In this document: positions 1-6,903 of the stretch, piece by piece
Position numbering within the stretch: the stretch's first letter is position 1
How the letters are laid out: the number at the start of each line of letters is the position of its first letter
Source: an uncultured Verrucomicrobia subdivision 3 bacterium
GTDB lineage: Bacteria; Verrucomicrobiota; Verrucomicrobiia; Limisphaerales; UBA11358
Length of the DNA: 35,007 nucleotides
Reading direction: 5' to 3'
NCBI GenBank assembly: GCA_903858275.1
Contig: CAIOIC010000051.1
Coordinates: forward strand, 1-35,007
Program-made: the position numbers and the translations under genes
The notes under the pieces: generated by a model
The model's database searches: none
Seen by the model: only the letters and a program-made list of their open reading frames with translations
What the model was told of the DNA's origin: nothing

Positions 1-141
1 GCAGGCATTGGCCTGCGAGGTGGCGCGCGCTTTCACGAAGTTCGGGATCGCAATCGCCGCCAACAGGCCGATGATGGCCACAACGATCATGATTTCAACG
101 AGCGTGAAGCCCGCCTTACGGAGGTTTTTGGTCTGTTTCAT
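1..141 (-). CDS. Type IV pilin/pseudopilin, N-terminal part (cut by window start)
   Basis: Only the first 47 codons are present; the gene runs off the left edge. The translation begins MKQTKNLRKAG and continues FTLVEIMIVVAIIGLLAAIA, the classic prepilin leader and hydrophobic N-terminal helix: a short basic leader, the G-F cleavage site at residues 11/12 and Glu at mature position 5. It then reads IPNFVKARATSQANAC. A prepilin peptidase would cut before the Phe and the helix would pack in a type IV pilus or type II secretion pseudopilus. The A-T-S-Q-A-N-A-C stretch after the helix is common in planctomycete and verrucomicrobial pilins. ATG at 141 is preferred because the leader length is then normal. 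A pilT-like gene lies 2.2 kb away on the other strand. Whether this is a major pilin or a secretion pseudopilin cannot be decided from the fragment. Confidence 0.9.
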   Translation of the reverse strand, partial: MKQTKNLRKAGFTLVEIMIVVAIIGLLAAIAIPNFVKARATSQANAC

Positions 142-249
142 ATGCTTTCTTTCATTTTTAGCGGTGTGAACAACGTGCTGGGCAGGTTAGATGATTGCTA
201 CTTGGTTCACTTCATAGCCAAGCACAGCCGCTACTATGCTTATTACCAT

Positions 250-266
250 AGCAGGATGGTTGCCAA
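250..266 (-). promoter_or_regulatory. Candidate sigma-54 (-24/-12) promoter for the pilin gene
   Basis: On the minus strand the sequence reads TTGGCAACCATCCTGCT. It has GG and GC exactly 10 bases apart and matches the sigma-54 consensus TGGCAC-N5-TTGC(A/T) closely, with an intact TTGGCA at -24 and TGCT at -12. It points toward the pilin gene and leaves a leader of about 100 bases. Sigma-54 control of pilin genes is well known in other phyla. No enhancer-binding protein gene lies in the window, so this remains a sequence-only prediction. The rest of the 142-347 gap shows only AT-rich sequence and short imperfect repeats. Confidence 0.5.
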
Positions 267-347
267 GTACTAATTAAAATAATTCTTAAGCAACATTCCG
301 GTTTTGAAAATCAGAAGCCTCCTGTTTAGAGAGTGTTTCAAGCGCGC

Positions 348-827
348 TTATTTCACGGCTATAATCTTGGCCAAGCGAACTTCTTTACCCAACTTCAACT
401 CCAAGGCTTGCCCCGCCTTTTTACCGATTAACTGTTCGCCAAGGGGTGATTGCGGGGTGATGACGAAAATTTCATTCTTCTCGTGGATAACTTCCGTGCC
501 GCCTGCGCGGGGGCCAAGCAAGTAATATGAACTTTCGCCGCCTTGCTCCAGTTCCACCAGCGCGCCGAGGTTAATAGCCTCGTCGTCAGCAAATTTCCGC
601 ACGGTCAGCTTACCAAACTCATTAATTGCGGCCTCAAGTTCCGCTGCCTGCCGGGACTGGCCACGGGCAAGGTAGGAAGCTTCCAGACCACGCGTGTCGT
701 ATTTGCTTTCGGCCTTGTTTTGCTCGTGCGTGGCTTCGGCGCGGGAAAATTGCGCAGCGCGGAGATAAACCTCCAATTCCTCCGCCAGCTTGGTGGTGAT
801 TTTCTTGAGGATGGCGCGTTTGTTCAT
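348..827 (-). CDS. GreA/GreB-family transcription elongation factor-like protein
   Basis: A 159-residue protein, the usual length of GreA. Residues 1-75 look like an antiparallel coiled coil whose tip carries acidic residues (E40, D44, E49, in AESKYDTRGLEASYLA), the place where GreA/GreB hold the catalytic acids that rescue backtracked RNA polymerase. Residues 85-159 fit the FKBP-like C-terminal domain, including ITPQSPLGEQLIGKKAG, which corresponds to the SP-x-A-x-x-L-I-G-K motif of GreA. The tip differs from canonical GreA (which has D-x-S-E-N-A-E-Y), so it may be one of the divergent Gre-like proteins acting in the polymerase secondary channel rather than the housekeeping GreA. The ATG at 827 overlaps the upstream stop (ATGA), so it is coupled to the phosphatidyltransferase. 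A longer reading from 947 is rejected because it would run deep inside that gene. Confidence 0.82.
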   Translation of the reverse strand: MNKRAILKKITTKLAEELEVYLRAAQFSRAEATHEQNKAESKYDTRGLEASYLARGQSRQAAELEAAINEFGKLTVRKFADDEAINLGALVELEQGGESSYYLLGPRAGGTEVIHEKNEIFVITPQSPLGEQLIGKKAGQALELKLGKEVRLAKIIAVK

Positions 828-1381
828 GATTTTCGCAGCTTGAAAATAGATTTCACATCCACCGGTGCCACCGGCGAAATCAGGTGCATGGCGATAATTT
901 CGCCATTGGTCACCACGGCGACGACCGTGAGTAAAATTACCGCCCAATCACCCCCATTGAAAGCGAGCAGGCCGATGAGGCAGAACAATAGGCAAAGACC
1001 ATAAAACTTCGCGAGCCAGGAATGAGTCGCGGGATATTTCCTGAATTTGACGAAACAAACAATCATGACGGCGGCTTCCATCAACAGAATAAGCACAATT
1101 GCCCAGAGATTGCGCATCACCACCGCCTGACACAACACCCACAGGGCGGCGAGGATGAAGAGATAATAAATCACGTCGGTAAAACTGTCGTAACGGCGCA
1201 GCGCCGGTGTCGCCACGCCATACCGCCGAGCAAGAATGCCGTCAAAAATGTCCGACAGCGTTCCCGCGACCAGCAATGGCAGAAAAATCCAGCGCGGCAC
1301 ACCGGCCAACGCACCCGCCAGTGCCAGCGGTCCGAGAACCAGCCGCAAGGTGGTCAGCGCAAATGGAAGATGCCGTTTCAA
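824..1381 (-). CDS. CDP-alcohol phosphatidyltransferase family membrane protein
   Basis: A 185-residue multi-helix membrane protein. Residues 44-69 carry the CDP-alcohol phosphotransferase motif: D44-x2-D47-G48-x2-A51-R52, then D65-x3-D69, the four aspartates that bind metal and the CDP-alcohol. The family normally has a second glycine four residues before the third aspartate; here that position is Leu61. Such enzymes transfer a phosphatidyl group to an alcohol (glycerol phosphate, serine, inositol) at the inner membrane; the acceptor cannot be told from sequence. The start is taken as TTG at 1381, which overlaps the mtnP stop as TTGA. An ATG 220 bases upstream would put 74 extra residues inside mtnP, read in its shadow frame. 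No Shine-Dalgarno is evident, so coupling to mtnP is likely. The gene is followed by the Gre-like gene with another 4-base overlap. Confidence 0.85.
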   Translation of the reverse strand: MKRHLPFALTTLRLVLGPLALAGALAGVPRWIFLPLLVAGTLSDIFDGILARRYGVATPALRRYDSFTDVIYYLFILAALWVLCQAVVMRNLWAIVLILLMEAAVMIVCFVKFRKYPATHSWLAKFYGLCLLFCLIGLLAFNGGDWAVILLTVVAVVTNGEIIAMHLISPVAPVDVKSIFKLRKS

Positions 1382-2238
1382 AGATATTTCGCAAGGATCG
1401 GCTTCAACTCCGCCACGGTTTTCTTCGGCCAGAATTTTTTGTCGGTCAGGAAGGCGTGATTCAAGGCGGAGTGGGCTTTCCAGTTGGGTTCCGCCGGAAT
1501 CTGCGCGACGACTTGCGCGACAATCTTCTTCGCCGTGTCCGCGTTCCGATGGAGATTGGCGACGACCATTTCCAACGTGACGTGTTCCTCTTCCTTCCAG
1601 CAATCGTAGTCCGTCGCCATGGCGAGCGTGGCATAGGCGATTTCAGCTTCCCGGGCGCACTTGGCCTCGCCGAGGTTCGTCATGCCGATGACGTCGTAGC
1701 CAGCGCGGTGATTGGCAAGCGATTCGGCGCGAGTGCTGAATGCCGGTCCTTCCATGCAAACGTAAGTGCCGCCATCGTGAACCCGAACCTTGGCGGCGCG
1801 AGCGGTGCGCACAAAAATCTTCCGTAATTCCTCACTGATCGGCGCAGCAAACGCCACGTGCGCCACGATACCGCGCCCGAAAAAGGTGTGGTTGGTGGAT
1901 TGCTTGGTGCGGTCGAGAAACTGGTCAATCACGACGATGTCGCACGGCCGGTATTTTTCCTGCAAGGAACCCACGGCACTAACACTGATGATCCATTGCA
2001 CGCCGAGCTTCTTCATGGCCCAGATGTTGGCGCGGTGGTTCAACTCGCTGGGCAGAATCTGGTGACTCCGGCCGTGGCGCGGGAGAAAAACCACATCCCG
2101 TCCGGCAAGTTTGCCGGCGAGCAGCACGTCCGAGGGATTGCCAAACGGCGTTCTGACCTTCACCCATTTCTGTCTGGTGAAGCCTTCAATGTTGTAAAGG
2201 CCGGTGCCGCCGACAATGCCGATTCTGTGCTTTGACAT
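1378..2238 (-). CDS. mtnP: S-methyl-5'-thioadenosine phosphorylase (MTAP)
   Basis: A 286-residue protein, close to human MTAP (283). MTAP splits 5'-methylthioadenosine with phosphate into adenine and methylthioribose-1-phosphate, recycling the sulfur by-product of polyamine synthesis. Visible family motifs are the N-terminal IGIVGGTGLY, the phosphate-binding FLPRHGRSH, the stretch LPSELNHRANIWAMKKLG, then TYVCMEGPAFSTRAES and the late MATDYDCW. Purine versus methylthioadenosine preference is not certain, but the MEGPAFSTRAES context and overall length favour MTAP or the closely related MTI phosphorylase. The ATG at 2238 places MSKHRIGIVGG at the N-terminus as in the family; the upstream ATG at 2274 adds 12 residues unlike the family. 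It heads a three-gene overlapping operon with the phosphatidyltransferase and Gre-like genes, divergent from pilT. Confidence 0.92.
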   Translation of the reverse strand: MSKHRIGIVGGTGLYNIEGFTRQKWVKVRTPFGNPSDVLLAGKLAGRDVVFLPRHGRSHQILPSELNHRANIWAMKKLGVQWIISVSAVGSLQEKYRPCDIVVIDQFLDRTKQSTNHTFFGRGIVAHVAFAAPISEELRKIFVRTARAAKVRVHDGGTYVCMEGPAFSTRAESLANHRAGYDVIGMTNLGEAKCAREAEIAYATLAMATDYDCWKEEEHVTLEMVVANLHRNADTAKKIVAQVVAQIPAEPNWKAHSALNHAFLTDKKFWPKKTVAELKPILAKYL

Positions 2239-2251
2239 GGCGGGGTTTTTT

Positions 2252-2277
2252 ACCACGAAACCCGCGAAACACACGAA
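2252..2277. repeat. Single arm of an ACCACGAAA-type intergenic repeat
   Basis: The intergenic sequence between mtnP and pilT contains ACCACGAAAcccgCGAAACACACGAA. The same word pattern (ACCACGAAATACAC...CACACGAA) occurs as a full inverted pair near 17.1 kb. Only one arm is seen here, so it may be a decayed or solo copy. It lies just upstream of the mtnP start. Confidence 0.55.
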
Positions 2278-2351
2278 AATAAAACCAGAACGCCGCCGGA
2301 GGGCAAGATTTCCTGACTGGCATTTCCCCGTAATTCCCCTACCCTACCCGC

Positions 2352-3440
2352 ATGGAACTCTTCACCAAAATCCTCAAAATCGCCGTGGAAGGCGCTGCTT
2401 CGGATATCCATATCAAAATCGGCACGCCCATCATTTTCCGCATCAATCGCGAACTAGTGGCGGTGGAATGTCCGCAGCCGACCGCCGACTGGATGAACAA
2501 GATTGTGCAAACCATCACGCCAACGCATTTAAAAAAACGGCTGGAAGAAGACCGCGAGGTGGATTTTTCCTACTATATTCCCGACGTGGGCCGGTTCCGC
2601 ACCAACCTCTTTCAGCAACGCGGCCAGTGGGCGCTGGCCATGCGCTATGTCCGCAACCACGTCGCGAGCTTTGAAGAGCTCGGCCTGCTGGAACAAATCA
2701 AATCCATCGCCGAAGCCCCGCGCGGCATCGTGCTGGTCGCAGGCTCGACCGGTTCCGGCAAATCCACAACGCTCGCCGCGATGATCGAGCACATCAACGC
2801 CAATTTCAAAAAACACATCATCACACTGGAAGACCCGATTGAATTTGTCTTCGAAGACAACCAATCCGTCATCGAGCAGCGCGAGGTGGGTCTGGATACG
2901 AGTTCCTTTCATCAAGCGCTCAAACACGTTTTGCGCCAGGATCCAGACGTGATCATGCTCGGGGAAATGCGCGACGACATCAGCTTTGGCGCCGCGATGA
3001 GCGCGGCGGACACCGGCCATCTTGTCTTGTCCACGCTCCACACAACCACGGCGGCGCAATCCATCACGCGCATTCTCGATTTTTTCAAGGCGGACGAACG
3101 AGAACAGGTTCGCCGCCAGCTCGCCGGCACGTTGCGGTCTGTGATTTGCCAACGCATGGTGCCCACGGTCAGCGGCAGGATGACCCCGGCATTGGAAATC
3201 ATGGTCAATTCCCCGCTCATCAAAAAAATGCTGGAGGAAAACCGGCTGGACAAACTGACCGCCGCCATCGAGACGGGCGCAGACGACGGCATGCTGACGT
3301 TCAACCAATCCCTGTTCAACCTCGTAAAAGCCGGCCGCGTAACCGAGAAAGAAGCCTTGGCCAAAGCCAGCAACCCGCAGGCTTTGGAAATGAATTTCAA
3401 GGGAATCTTCCTCAACGAAGGTGGTCGCATCGTCGGTTAA
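2352..3440 (+). CDS. pilT: PilT/PilU-type type IV pilus retraction ATPase
   Basis: A 362-residue cytoplasmic hexameric ATPase of the GspE/PilT superfamily that would depolymerise type IV pili for twitching, DNA uptake or surface sensing. Visible motifs in order: ASDIHIKIG (residues 16-24), RFRTN (81-85), Walker A GSTGSGKST (131-139), Asp box TLEDPIEFVFE (158-168), Walker B VIMLGEMRD with E205, and the His box HLVLSTLHT (223-231). The length and lack of the long N-terminal domain separate it from PilB/GspE. The C-terminus (MNFKGIFLNEGG) could suit PilU as well as PilT. It stands alone between the divergent mtnP operon and the Rrf2 gene, with a pilin gene 2.2 kb upstream on the other strand. 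Confidence 0.92.
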   Translation: MELFTKILKIAVEGAASDIHIKIGTPIIFRINRELVAVECPQPTADWMNKIVQTITPTHLKKRLEEDREVDFSYYIPDVGRFRTNLFQQRGQWALAMRYVRNHVASFEELGLLEQIKSIAEAPRGIVLVAGSTGSGKSTTLAAMIEHINANFKKHIITLEDPIEFVFEDNQSVIEQREVGLDTSSFHQALKHVLRQDPDVIMLGEMRDDISFGAAMSAADTGHLVLSTLHTTTAAQSITRILDFFKADEREQVRRQLAGTLRSVICQRMVPTVSGRMTPALEIMVNSPLIKKMLEENRLDKLTAAIETGADDGMLTFNQSLFNLVKAGRVTEKEALAKASNPQALEMNFKGIFLNEGGRIVG

Positions 3441-3471
3441 ACCCTAATCAGCTTGAAATTACCCGATTGAC

Positions 3472-3498
3472 TAATCCTCAACCGGGATTATCGTTTTT
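3472..3498 (+). terminator. Weak intrinsic terminator-like hairpin after pilT
   Basis: TAATCC and GGATTA form a 6-bp stem around a 7-base loop, followed by TCGTTTTT. It sits 32 bases after the pilT stop and ends only 2 bases before the Rrf2 ATG, so it could limit read-through, hide the Rrf2 start region, or be chance. The stem is short and AT-rich. Confidence 0.35.
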
Positions 3499-3500
3499 AA

Positions 3501-3962
3501 ATGCGGGTTTCAAAAAAGACAGATTACGCTTTACGCGCCTTATTTACGCTGGTGGATCATTATGGTGGTTTGCCCATCCCCATCCGCGAACTAGCCCGCC
3601 GCAACGATGTGCCGAAGCGGTTTCTTGAACAGATCATGCTCGCGCTCAAAACTCAGGGCTGGGTGGACAGCGTGGCCGGCATTCGCGGCGGATATATCCT
3701 CGCCCGCAACCCGAACAAGATAAGCATGGGCGAGGTGGTGCGGCATTTTGACGGCATTTTAGCCCCGATTGATTGTGTTTCTGTTTCTGGCTATCAGCGC
3801 TGCACTCAGGAATCCGTCTGCCGCTTCCGCCGGGTTTTTTTCGATGCGCGAAATTATGTGGCGAACCTGATGGACCGCACCACCCTGGCCGAAGTCGCCA
3901 AAGGCTTGCCGGTCTCGAAGCAGGAAATTACCACGGGATTTATCGGCGGCGAGGGCATCTGA
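3501..3962 (+). CDS. Rrf2-family transcription regulator with three cysteines
   Basis: A 153-residue Rrf2 regulator. Residues 1-60 form the winged helix-turn-helix (MRVSKKTDYALRALFTL, then PKRFLEQIMLALKTQGWV) with the wing AGIRGGYILAR at 59-69. Cysteines at 92, 101 and 107 lie where IscR and NsrR hold their Fe-S ligands, though the first spacing is longer (C-x8-C-x5-C). CymR, the Rrf2 member that controls cysteine metabolism in Bacillus, has no such cysteines. It stands directly before a YezD-family gene and a sulfate uptake/cysteine synthase block, so the inferred role is control of sulfur assimilation, perhaps through an Fe-S cluster that reports cysteine or iron-sulfur status. Cluster binding and target genes are inference. 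The start gives the canonical Rrf2 N-terminus. Confidence 0.88.
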   Translation: MRVSKKTDYALRALFTLVDHYGGLPIPIRELARRNDVPKRFLEQIMLALKTQGWVDSVAGIRGGYILARNPNKISMGEVVRHFDGILAPIDCVSVSGYQRCTQESVCRFRRVFFDARNYVANLMDRTTLAEVAKGLPVSKQEITTGFIGGEGI

Positions 3963-3981
3963 AAATATTTTCATTTGGCGG

Positions 3982-4009
3982 TTGACAAAAACTGGATGCC
4001 GAAGATAAT
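3982..4009 (+). promoter_or_regulatory. Sigma-70-type promoter upstream of the YezD/sulfur block
   Basis: A perfect -35 TTGACA and a -10 GATAAT are separated by 16 bases, about 135 bases before the YezD-family start. It is the clearest housekeeping-type promoter in the intergenic gap and probably drives the sulfur genes. Confidence 0.6.
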
Positions 4010-4022
4010 GACGATGTATTAA

Positions 4023-4041
4023 GTCGTATTTATAAATCGAC
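4023..4041. promoter_or_regulatory. Imperfect inverted repeat, candidate Rrf2 operator
   Basis: GTCG and CGAC flank an AT-rich core containing ATTTATAAAT, itself a perfect palindrome but offset by one base. The site begins 13 bases after the -10 element, near the expected transcription start, where a repressor would block initiation. Rrf2 proteins bind AT-rich dyads of about this size. Assignment to the neighbouring Rrf2 protein is inference. Confidence 0.4.
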
Positions 4042-4143
4042 AGCTCGAACGAACAAGCGGCGCGGGATGGATGTAAAGTGGTTGGATAGACGAAATTTTT
4101 TATTTGGTTTTAATAACGACCAGACAAGTAGATTATAGGTTTA

Positions 4144-4329
4144 ATGATGAGCACAGTCAAAACTGAATCAAATTTGTCCGCCAACGCGGCACCAGAGTGG
4201 CTGGAATTGGTGCGGCGGCAGGTAAACTCGCTGCGCTTCGGCGTGGTGCAGATTGTCGTCCACGATTCGCAGGTGACGCAGGTGGAGAAAACCGAGCGCG
4301 TGCGGCTCGCACCCAAACATTTAAGCTGA
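4144..4329 (+). CDS. YezD-family small protein (DUF2292)
   Basis: A 61-residue protein with the body EWLELVRRQVNSLRFGVVQ and IVVHDSQVTQVEKTERVRL, which matches the pattern of the YezD/DUF2292 family: a short helix followed by a beta hairpin ending in a basic strand. The molecular role of the family is not known to me. It is repeatedly found beside sulfate assimilation genes, and in Bacillus yezD is linked to the sulfur regulon, which fits its place here between an Rrf2 regulator and the porin-sulfate uptake genes. Two adjacent ATGs (4144 and 4147) could serve as start. No signal peptide or membrane segment is seen. Confidence 0.8.
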   Translation: MMSTVKTESNLSANAAPEWLELVRRQVNSLRFGVVQIVVHDSQVTQVEKTERVRLAPKHLS

Positions 4330-4341
4330 CCAGATATCTGG
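4330..4341. promoter_or_regulatory. Perfect 12-bp palindrome CCAGATATCTGG
   Basis: It directly follows the YezD-family stop codon and lies 60 bases before the porin start. It could be a protein-binding site or a small hairpin in the YezD-porin transcript. Function unknown. Confidence 0.3.
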
Positions 4342-4400
4342 AAGCCAAAAAAACTAAAATCGGCAACTGACTGACATACGGAAGTCGCCCAGGAAAAAAC

Positions 4401-5783
4401 ATGAAACTCAATCGTTGGTTATTCGGAACAATTATAGGCACTCAATTCGCTTTCGCGTCATTCGCTGCGGACGACGTGGATATTCAGACATTAAAAAAAC
4501 AAATCCAGGAGCTGGACCAAAAAGTCCGCATCCTCGAACGCGAACGGGAAATTGATCAGGACAGCGCGGCTACCGTAGCGAAGACCGCCCCGAAAGTTTC
4601 ACTTGGCGCGAGCGGCTTCAATTTCAGTTCCGCCGACTCGAATTTCGTCGCGCAACTGCACGGGCTGGTGCAATTTGACAGCCGATCATTTTTCAGTGAC
4701 GGCGGGGTAAATGGAAACGACGGCTTTCTGCTCCGTCGCGCCCGGCCGATTTTTTCCGGCACGGTGTTTCGGGATTTTGATTACCAGTTCACGCCGGATT
4801 TCGGTGGCAGCACGGTGCAAATCCAGGACGCCTACTTGAATTACCGTTATAGTCCGTGGTTTCAAGTGCAGGCGGGCAAATTCAAGTCGCCGGTCGGCTT
4901 GGAGCATTTGCAGTCCGACCCGGTGACCTTGTTCAACGAACGCTCGCTGGTTAGCGCGCTGGTGCCGAACCGTGATTTGGGCTTGCAGATCAAGGGTGAC
5001 ATTTCCGGCGGCGTGGCAAGTTATGCCGTGGGCATATTCAATGGCGGCACGGATTACAACGGCACCACGGTCAATTCATCATTTCAGGATGGGAAATCGG
5101 TCGCCGGCCGGGTATTTTTCCAACCTTGGAAAAATTCCGACCTAAACGGGCTGCGCGGTCTGGGTTTTGGCGTGGGTGCCAGCTACCTCGCCAATCATCC
5201 AGCCACGAATTCATCCACCGGCTTGACGCCGGGTTACGCGACGGACGGACAGCAGAAATTCTTTTCTTATAACAGCGGAGTGAATGCCAATGGCATCGGC
5301 TGGCGCGTTTCACCACAGGCTTATTACTACTATGGCCCGCTGGGATTGCTCGCTGAATATGTTGTTTCCGACCAGCGGGTTTCCTCCGCCACGAAGTCCG
5401 CAGAATTACAGAACAGCGCCTGGCAGATTTCCGGCGGCTGGGTGTTGACCGGGGAAGATGCTTCCTACAGCGGCGTGACACCGCGGCGTCCGTTTGACCT
5501 GCGTAATGGCCAGTGGGGTGCATGGCAGTTGGTCGCGCGCTATGCGGCTCTGAACTTGGACGACAAAGCCTTCGCAAATGGCTTTGCCTCTTCCACCAAA
5601 AGCGCCAACAGTGCCAACGCCTGGTCGGTTGGTCTGAACTGGTATCTCAACAAAAATCTCCGCGCCAATTTGAGTTACTCACACACTGACTTTACAAGTT
5701 ATGCGGGAAGTAAAATCGCCGCCGGCAATGTCGGCGCGCAATCCGAAAACGTCCTATTCTCACGTCTACAGCTGGCATTTTAA
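4401..5783 (+). CDS. Outer-membrane porin, phosphate-selective porin O/P type
   Basis: A 460-residue protein with a signal peptide (basic start, hydrophobic core, [10 protein letters not shown] cleavage region about residue 23), a short coiled coil at about 26-50 ([20 protein letters not shown]) that may trimerise or touch peptidoglycan, then a beta-barrel rich in alternating aromatic strands. Typical OprP/OprO features include [33 protein letters not shown], the [21 protein letters not shown] strand pair, and a C-terminal Phe (RLQLAF). OprP takes phosphate, but the family includes porins for other anions. Placement just before the sulfate-binding protein suggests that this copy passes sulfate or sulfonates. 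The AGGA four bases before the run into the ATG is a good ribosome site. Confidence 0.87.
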   Translation: MKLNRWLFGTIIGTQFAFASFAADDVDIQTLKKQIQELDQKVRILEREREIDQDSAATVAKTAPKVSLGASGFNFSSADSNFVAQLHGLVQFDSRSFFSDGGVNGNDGFLLRRARPIFSGTVFRDFDYQFTPDFGGSTVQIQDAYLNYRYSPWFQVQAGKFKSPVGLEHLQSDPVTLFNERSLVSALVPNRDLGLQIKGDISGGVASYAVGIFNGGTDYNGTTVNSSFQDGKSVAGRVFFQPWKNSDLNGLRGLGFGVGASYLANHPATNSSTGLTPGYATDGQQKFFSYNSGVNANGIGWRVSPQAYYYYGPLGLLAEYVVSDQRVSSATKSAELQNSAWQISGGWVLTGEDASYSGVTPRRPFDLRNGQWGAWQLVARYAALNLDDKAFANGFASSTKSANSANAWSVGLNWYLNKNLRANLSYSHTDFTSYAGSKIAAGNVGAQSENVLFSRLQLAF

Positions 5784-5812
5784 CTGAAACCGAACGACAC
5801 CAACATAATCCC

Positions 5813-6805
5813 ATGAAAACATTACTAAAAATTCTCTTCACCGCGTTGATTGCCATTTCCGCAAACGCGAAGGAAATCAAATTGCTCAACGTCTCCTACG
5901 ACCCGACCCGCGAGTTATACACCGAATACAACGCCGCGTTCACTAAACACTGGAAGGCCAAGACCGGCGACAACGTCGTAATCTCCCAGTCGCACGGCGG
6001 CTCCGGCAAGCAGGCGCAGTCAGTCGTCAACGGTCTCGAAGCCGATGTCGTCACGCTTGCTCTAGCTTACGACATTGACGCTATCGCCACGCAGGCTCGC
6101 ACGCTCCCTGCCGACTGGCAGAAGCGACTGCCGAACAACAGCGCGCCTTACGCCTCGACGATTGTTTTCCTCGTCCGCAAGGGCAACCCCAAGCAGATCA
6201 AGGACTGGGACGACATCGTGAAAAAAGGCGTGAGCGTGGTGACGCCAAATCCCAAAACCTCCGGTGGCGCCCGCTGGACGTATCTGGCCGCCTATGCGTA
6301 TGCGTTGGATAAAAACACCAAGAATGATGCGGCGGCGCGTGAGTTTATCAAGAAGCTCTACAAAAACGTGCCCGTGCTCGACTCCGGAGCCCGCGGTTCG
6401 ACTGTGACCTTCGCCCAGCGCGGCATCGGTGACGTGCTGCTGGCCTGGGAAAACGAGGCGCATCTGGTGCTCAAGGAATTTGGTGCGGACAAGTTTGAAA
6501 TCGTCACACCCTCCCTCAGCATCCTTGCCGAACCGCCGGTTTCCATCGTAGACAAGACAGTCAAGCGTCATGGCACCACGGAAGTGGCCAAGGCATATCT
6601 TGATTATCTGTATTCCGAAGAAGGTCAGGATATCGCCGGGAAAAACTTCTACCGGCCGCGCAGCGAAAAGGCGGCGGCGAAATACGCCGGCAATTTCGCC
6701 AGCCTCAAACTGGTCACGATTGACGGTGAATTTGGCGGCTGGGCGAAAGCGCAGAAAACCCATTTCGCGGACGGCGGAACTTTTGACCAAATCTTCCAAC
6801 CATAA
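5813..6805 (+). CDS. sbp: Sulfate ABC transporter periplasmic binding protein
   Basis: A 330-residue periplasmic protein with a cleavable signal (about residues 1-19, ending ISANA). The sulfate-binding protein signatures are present: [27 protein letters not shown], the loop [18 protein letters not shown], and [11 protein letters not shown]. These main-chain-rich loops bind sulfate or thiosulfate without counter-ions. It would hand sulfate to the CysT-CysW-CysA transporter encoded 2 kb further on. Sbp and CysP cannot be separated with certainty by eye; the NVSYDPTRE form fits Sbp. It follows the porin by 29 bases and is followed by a strong hairpin, so it may be more abundant than downstream products. 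Confidence 0.93.
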   Translation: MKTLLKILFTALIAISANAKEIKLLNVSYDPTRELYTEYNAAFTKHWKAKTGDNVVISQSHGGSGKQAQSVVNGLEADVVTLALAYDIDAIATQARTLPADWQKRLPNNSAPYASTIVFLVRKGNPKQIKDWDDIVKKGVSVVTPNPKTSGGARWTYLAAYAYALDKNTKNDAAAREFIKKLYKNVPVLDSGARGSTVTFAQRGIGDVLLAWENEAHLVLKEFGADKFEIVTPSLSILAEPPVSIVDKTVKRHGTTEVAKAYLDYLYSEEGQDIAGKNFYRPRSEKAAAKYAGNFASLKLVTIDGEFGGWAKAQKTHFADGGTFDQIFQP

Positions 6806-6831
6806 AACGCGTTCGTGTTTCCTCCGGTGAG

Positions 6832-6867
6832 GGGCGGCGGTTTGCCTGGTCTGTCAAGCCGCCGCCC
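6832..6867 (+). other. Strong intercistronic stem-loop after sbp
   Basis: GGGCGGCGGTTTG pairs with CAAGCCGCCGCCC (13 positions, one G-U) around a 10-base loop, with a further possible outer CCGG/CCGG pairing. No U-run follows, so it is more likely an mRNA-stabilising or attenuating hairpin than a full terminator. It would protect the 3' end of the sbp message and lower expression of the genes behind it, a common arrangement for binding proteins. Confidence 0.6.
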
Positions 6868-6903
6868 ATCCCGGTGAAAACAAAAACAACCTTCAACTAT
6901 TTT

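Noticed and set aside
304..525. 73-codon plus-strand frame after the pilin promoter gap
   Set aside because: Antisense to the Gre-like gene; no domain, no ribosome site.
828..947. N-terminal extension of the Gre-like protein to 947
   Set aside because: The added 40 residues read out of frame inside the phosphatidyltransferase gene and look unlike any Gre protein; the ATGA overlap at 827 is far better.
1382..1603. Phosphatidyltransferase start at 1603
   Set aside because: The extension is an Arg/Gly-rich shadow translation of mtnP; TTG at 1381 fits the family length.
3982..3987. TTGACA as half of an FNR box
   Set aside because: No TCAA half-site at the right distance; the -10 GATAAT 16 bases on marks it as a promoter element.
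6874..6903. GTG start for the M14-type gene
   Set aside because: Adds ten residues right after a strong hairpin without a ribosome site; ATG 6904 is the simpler choice.
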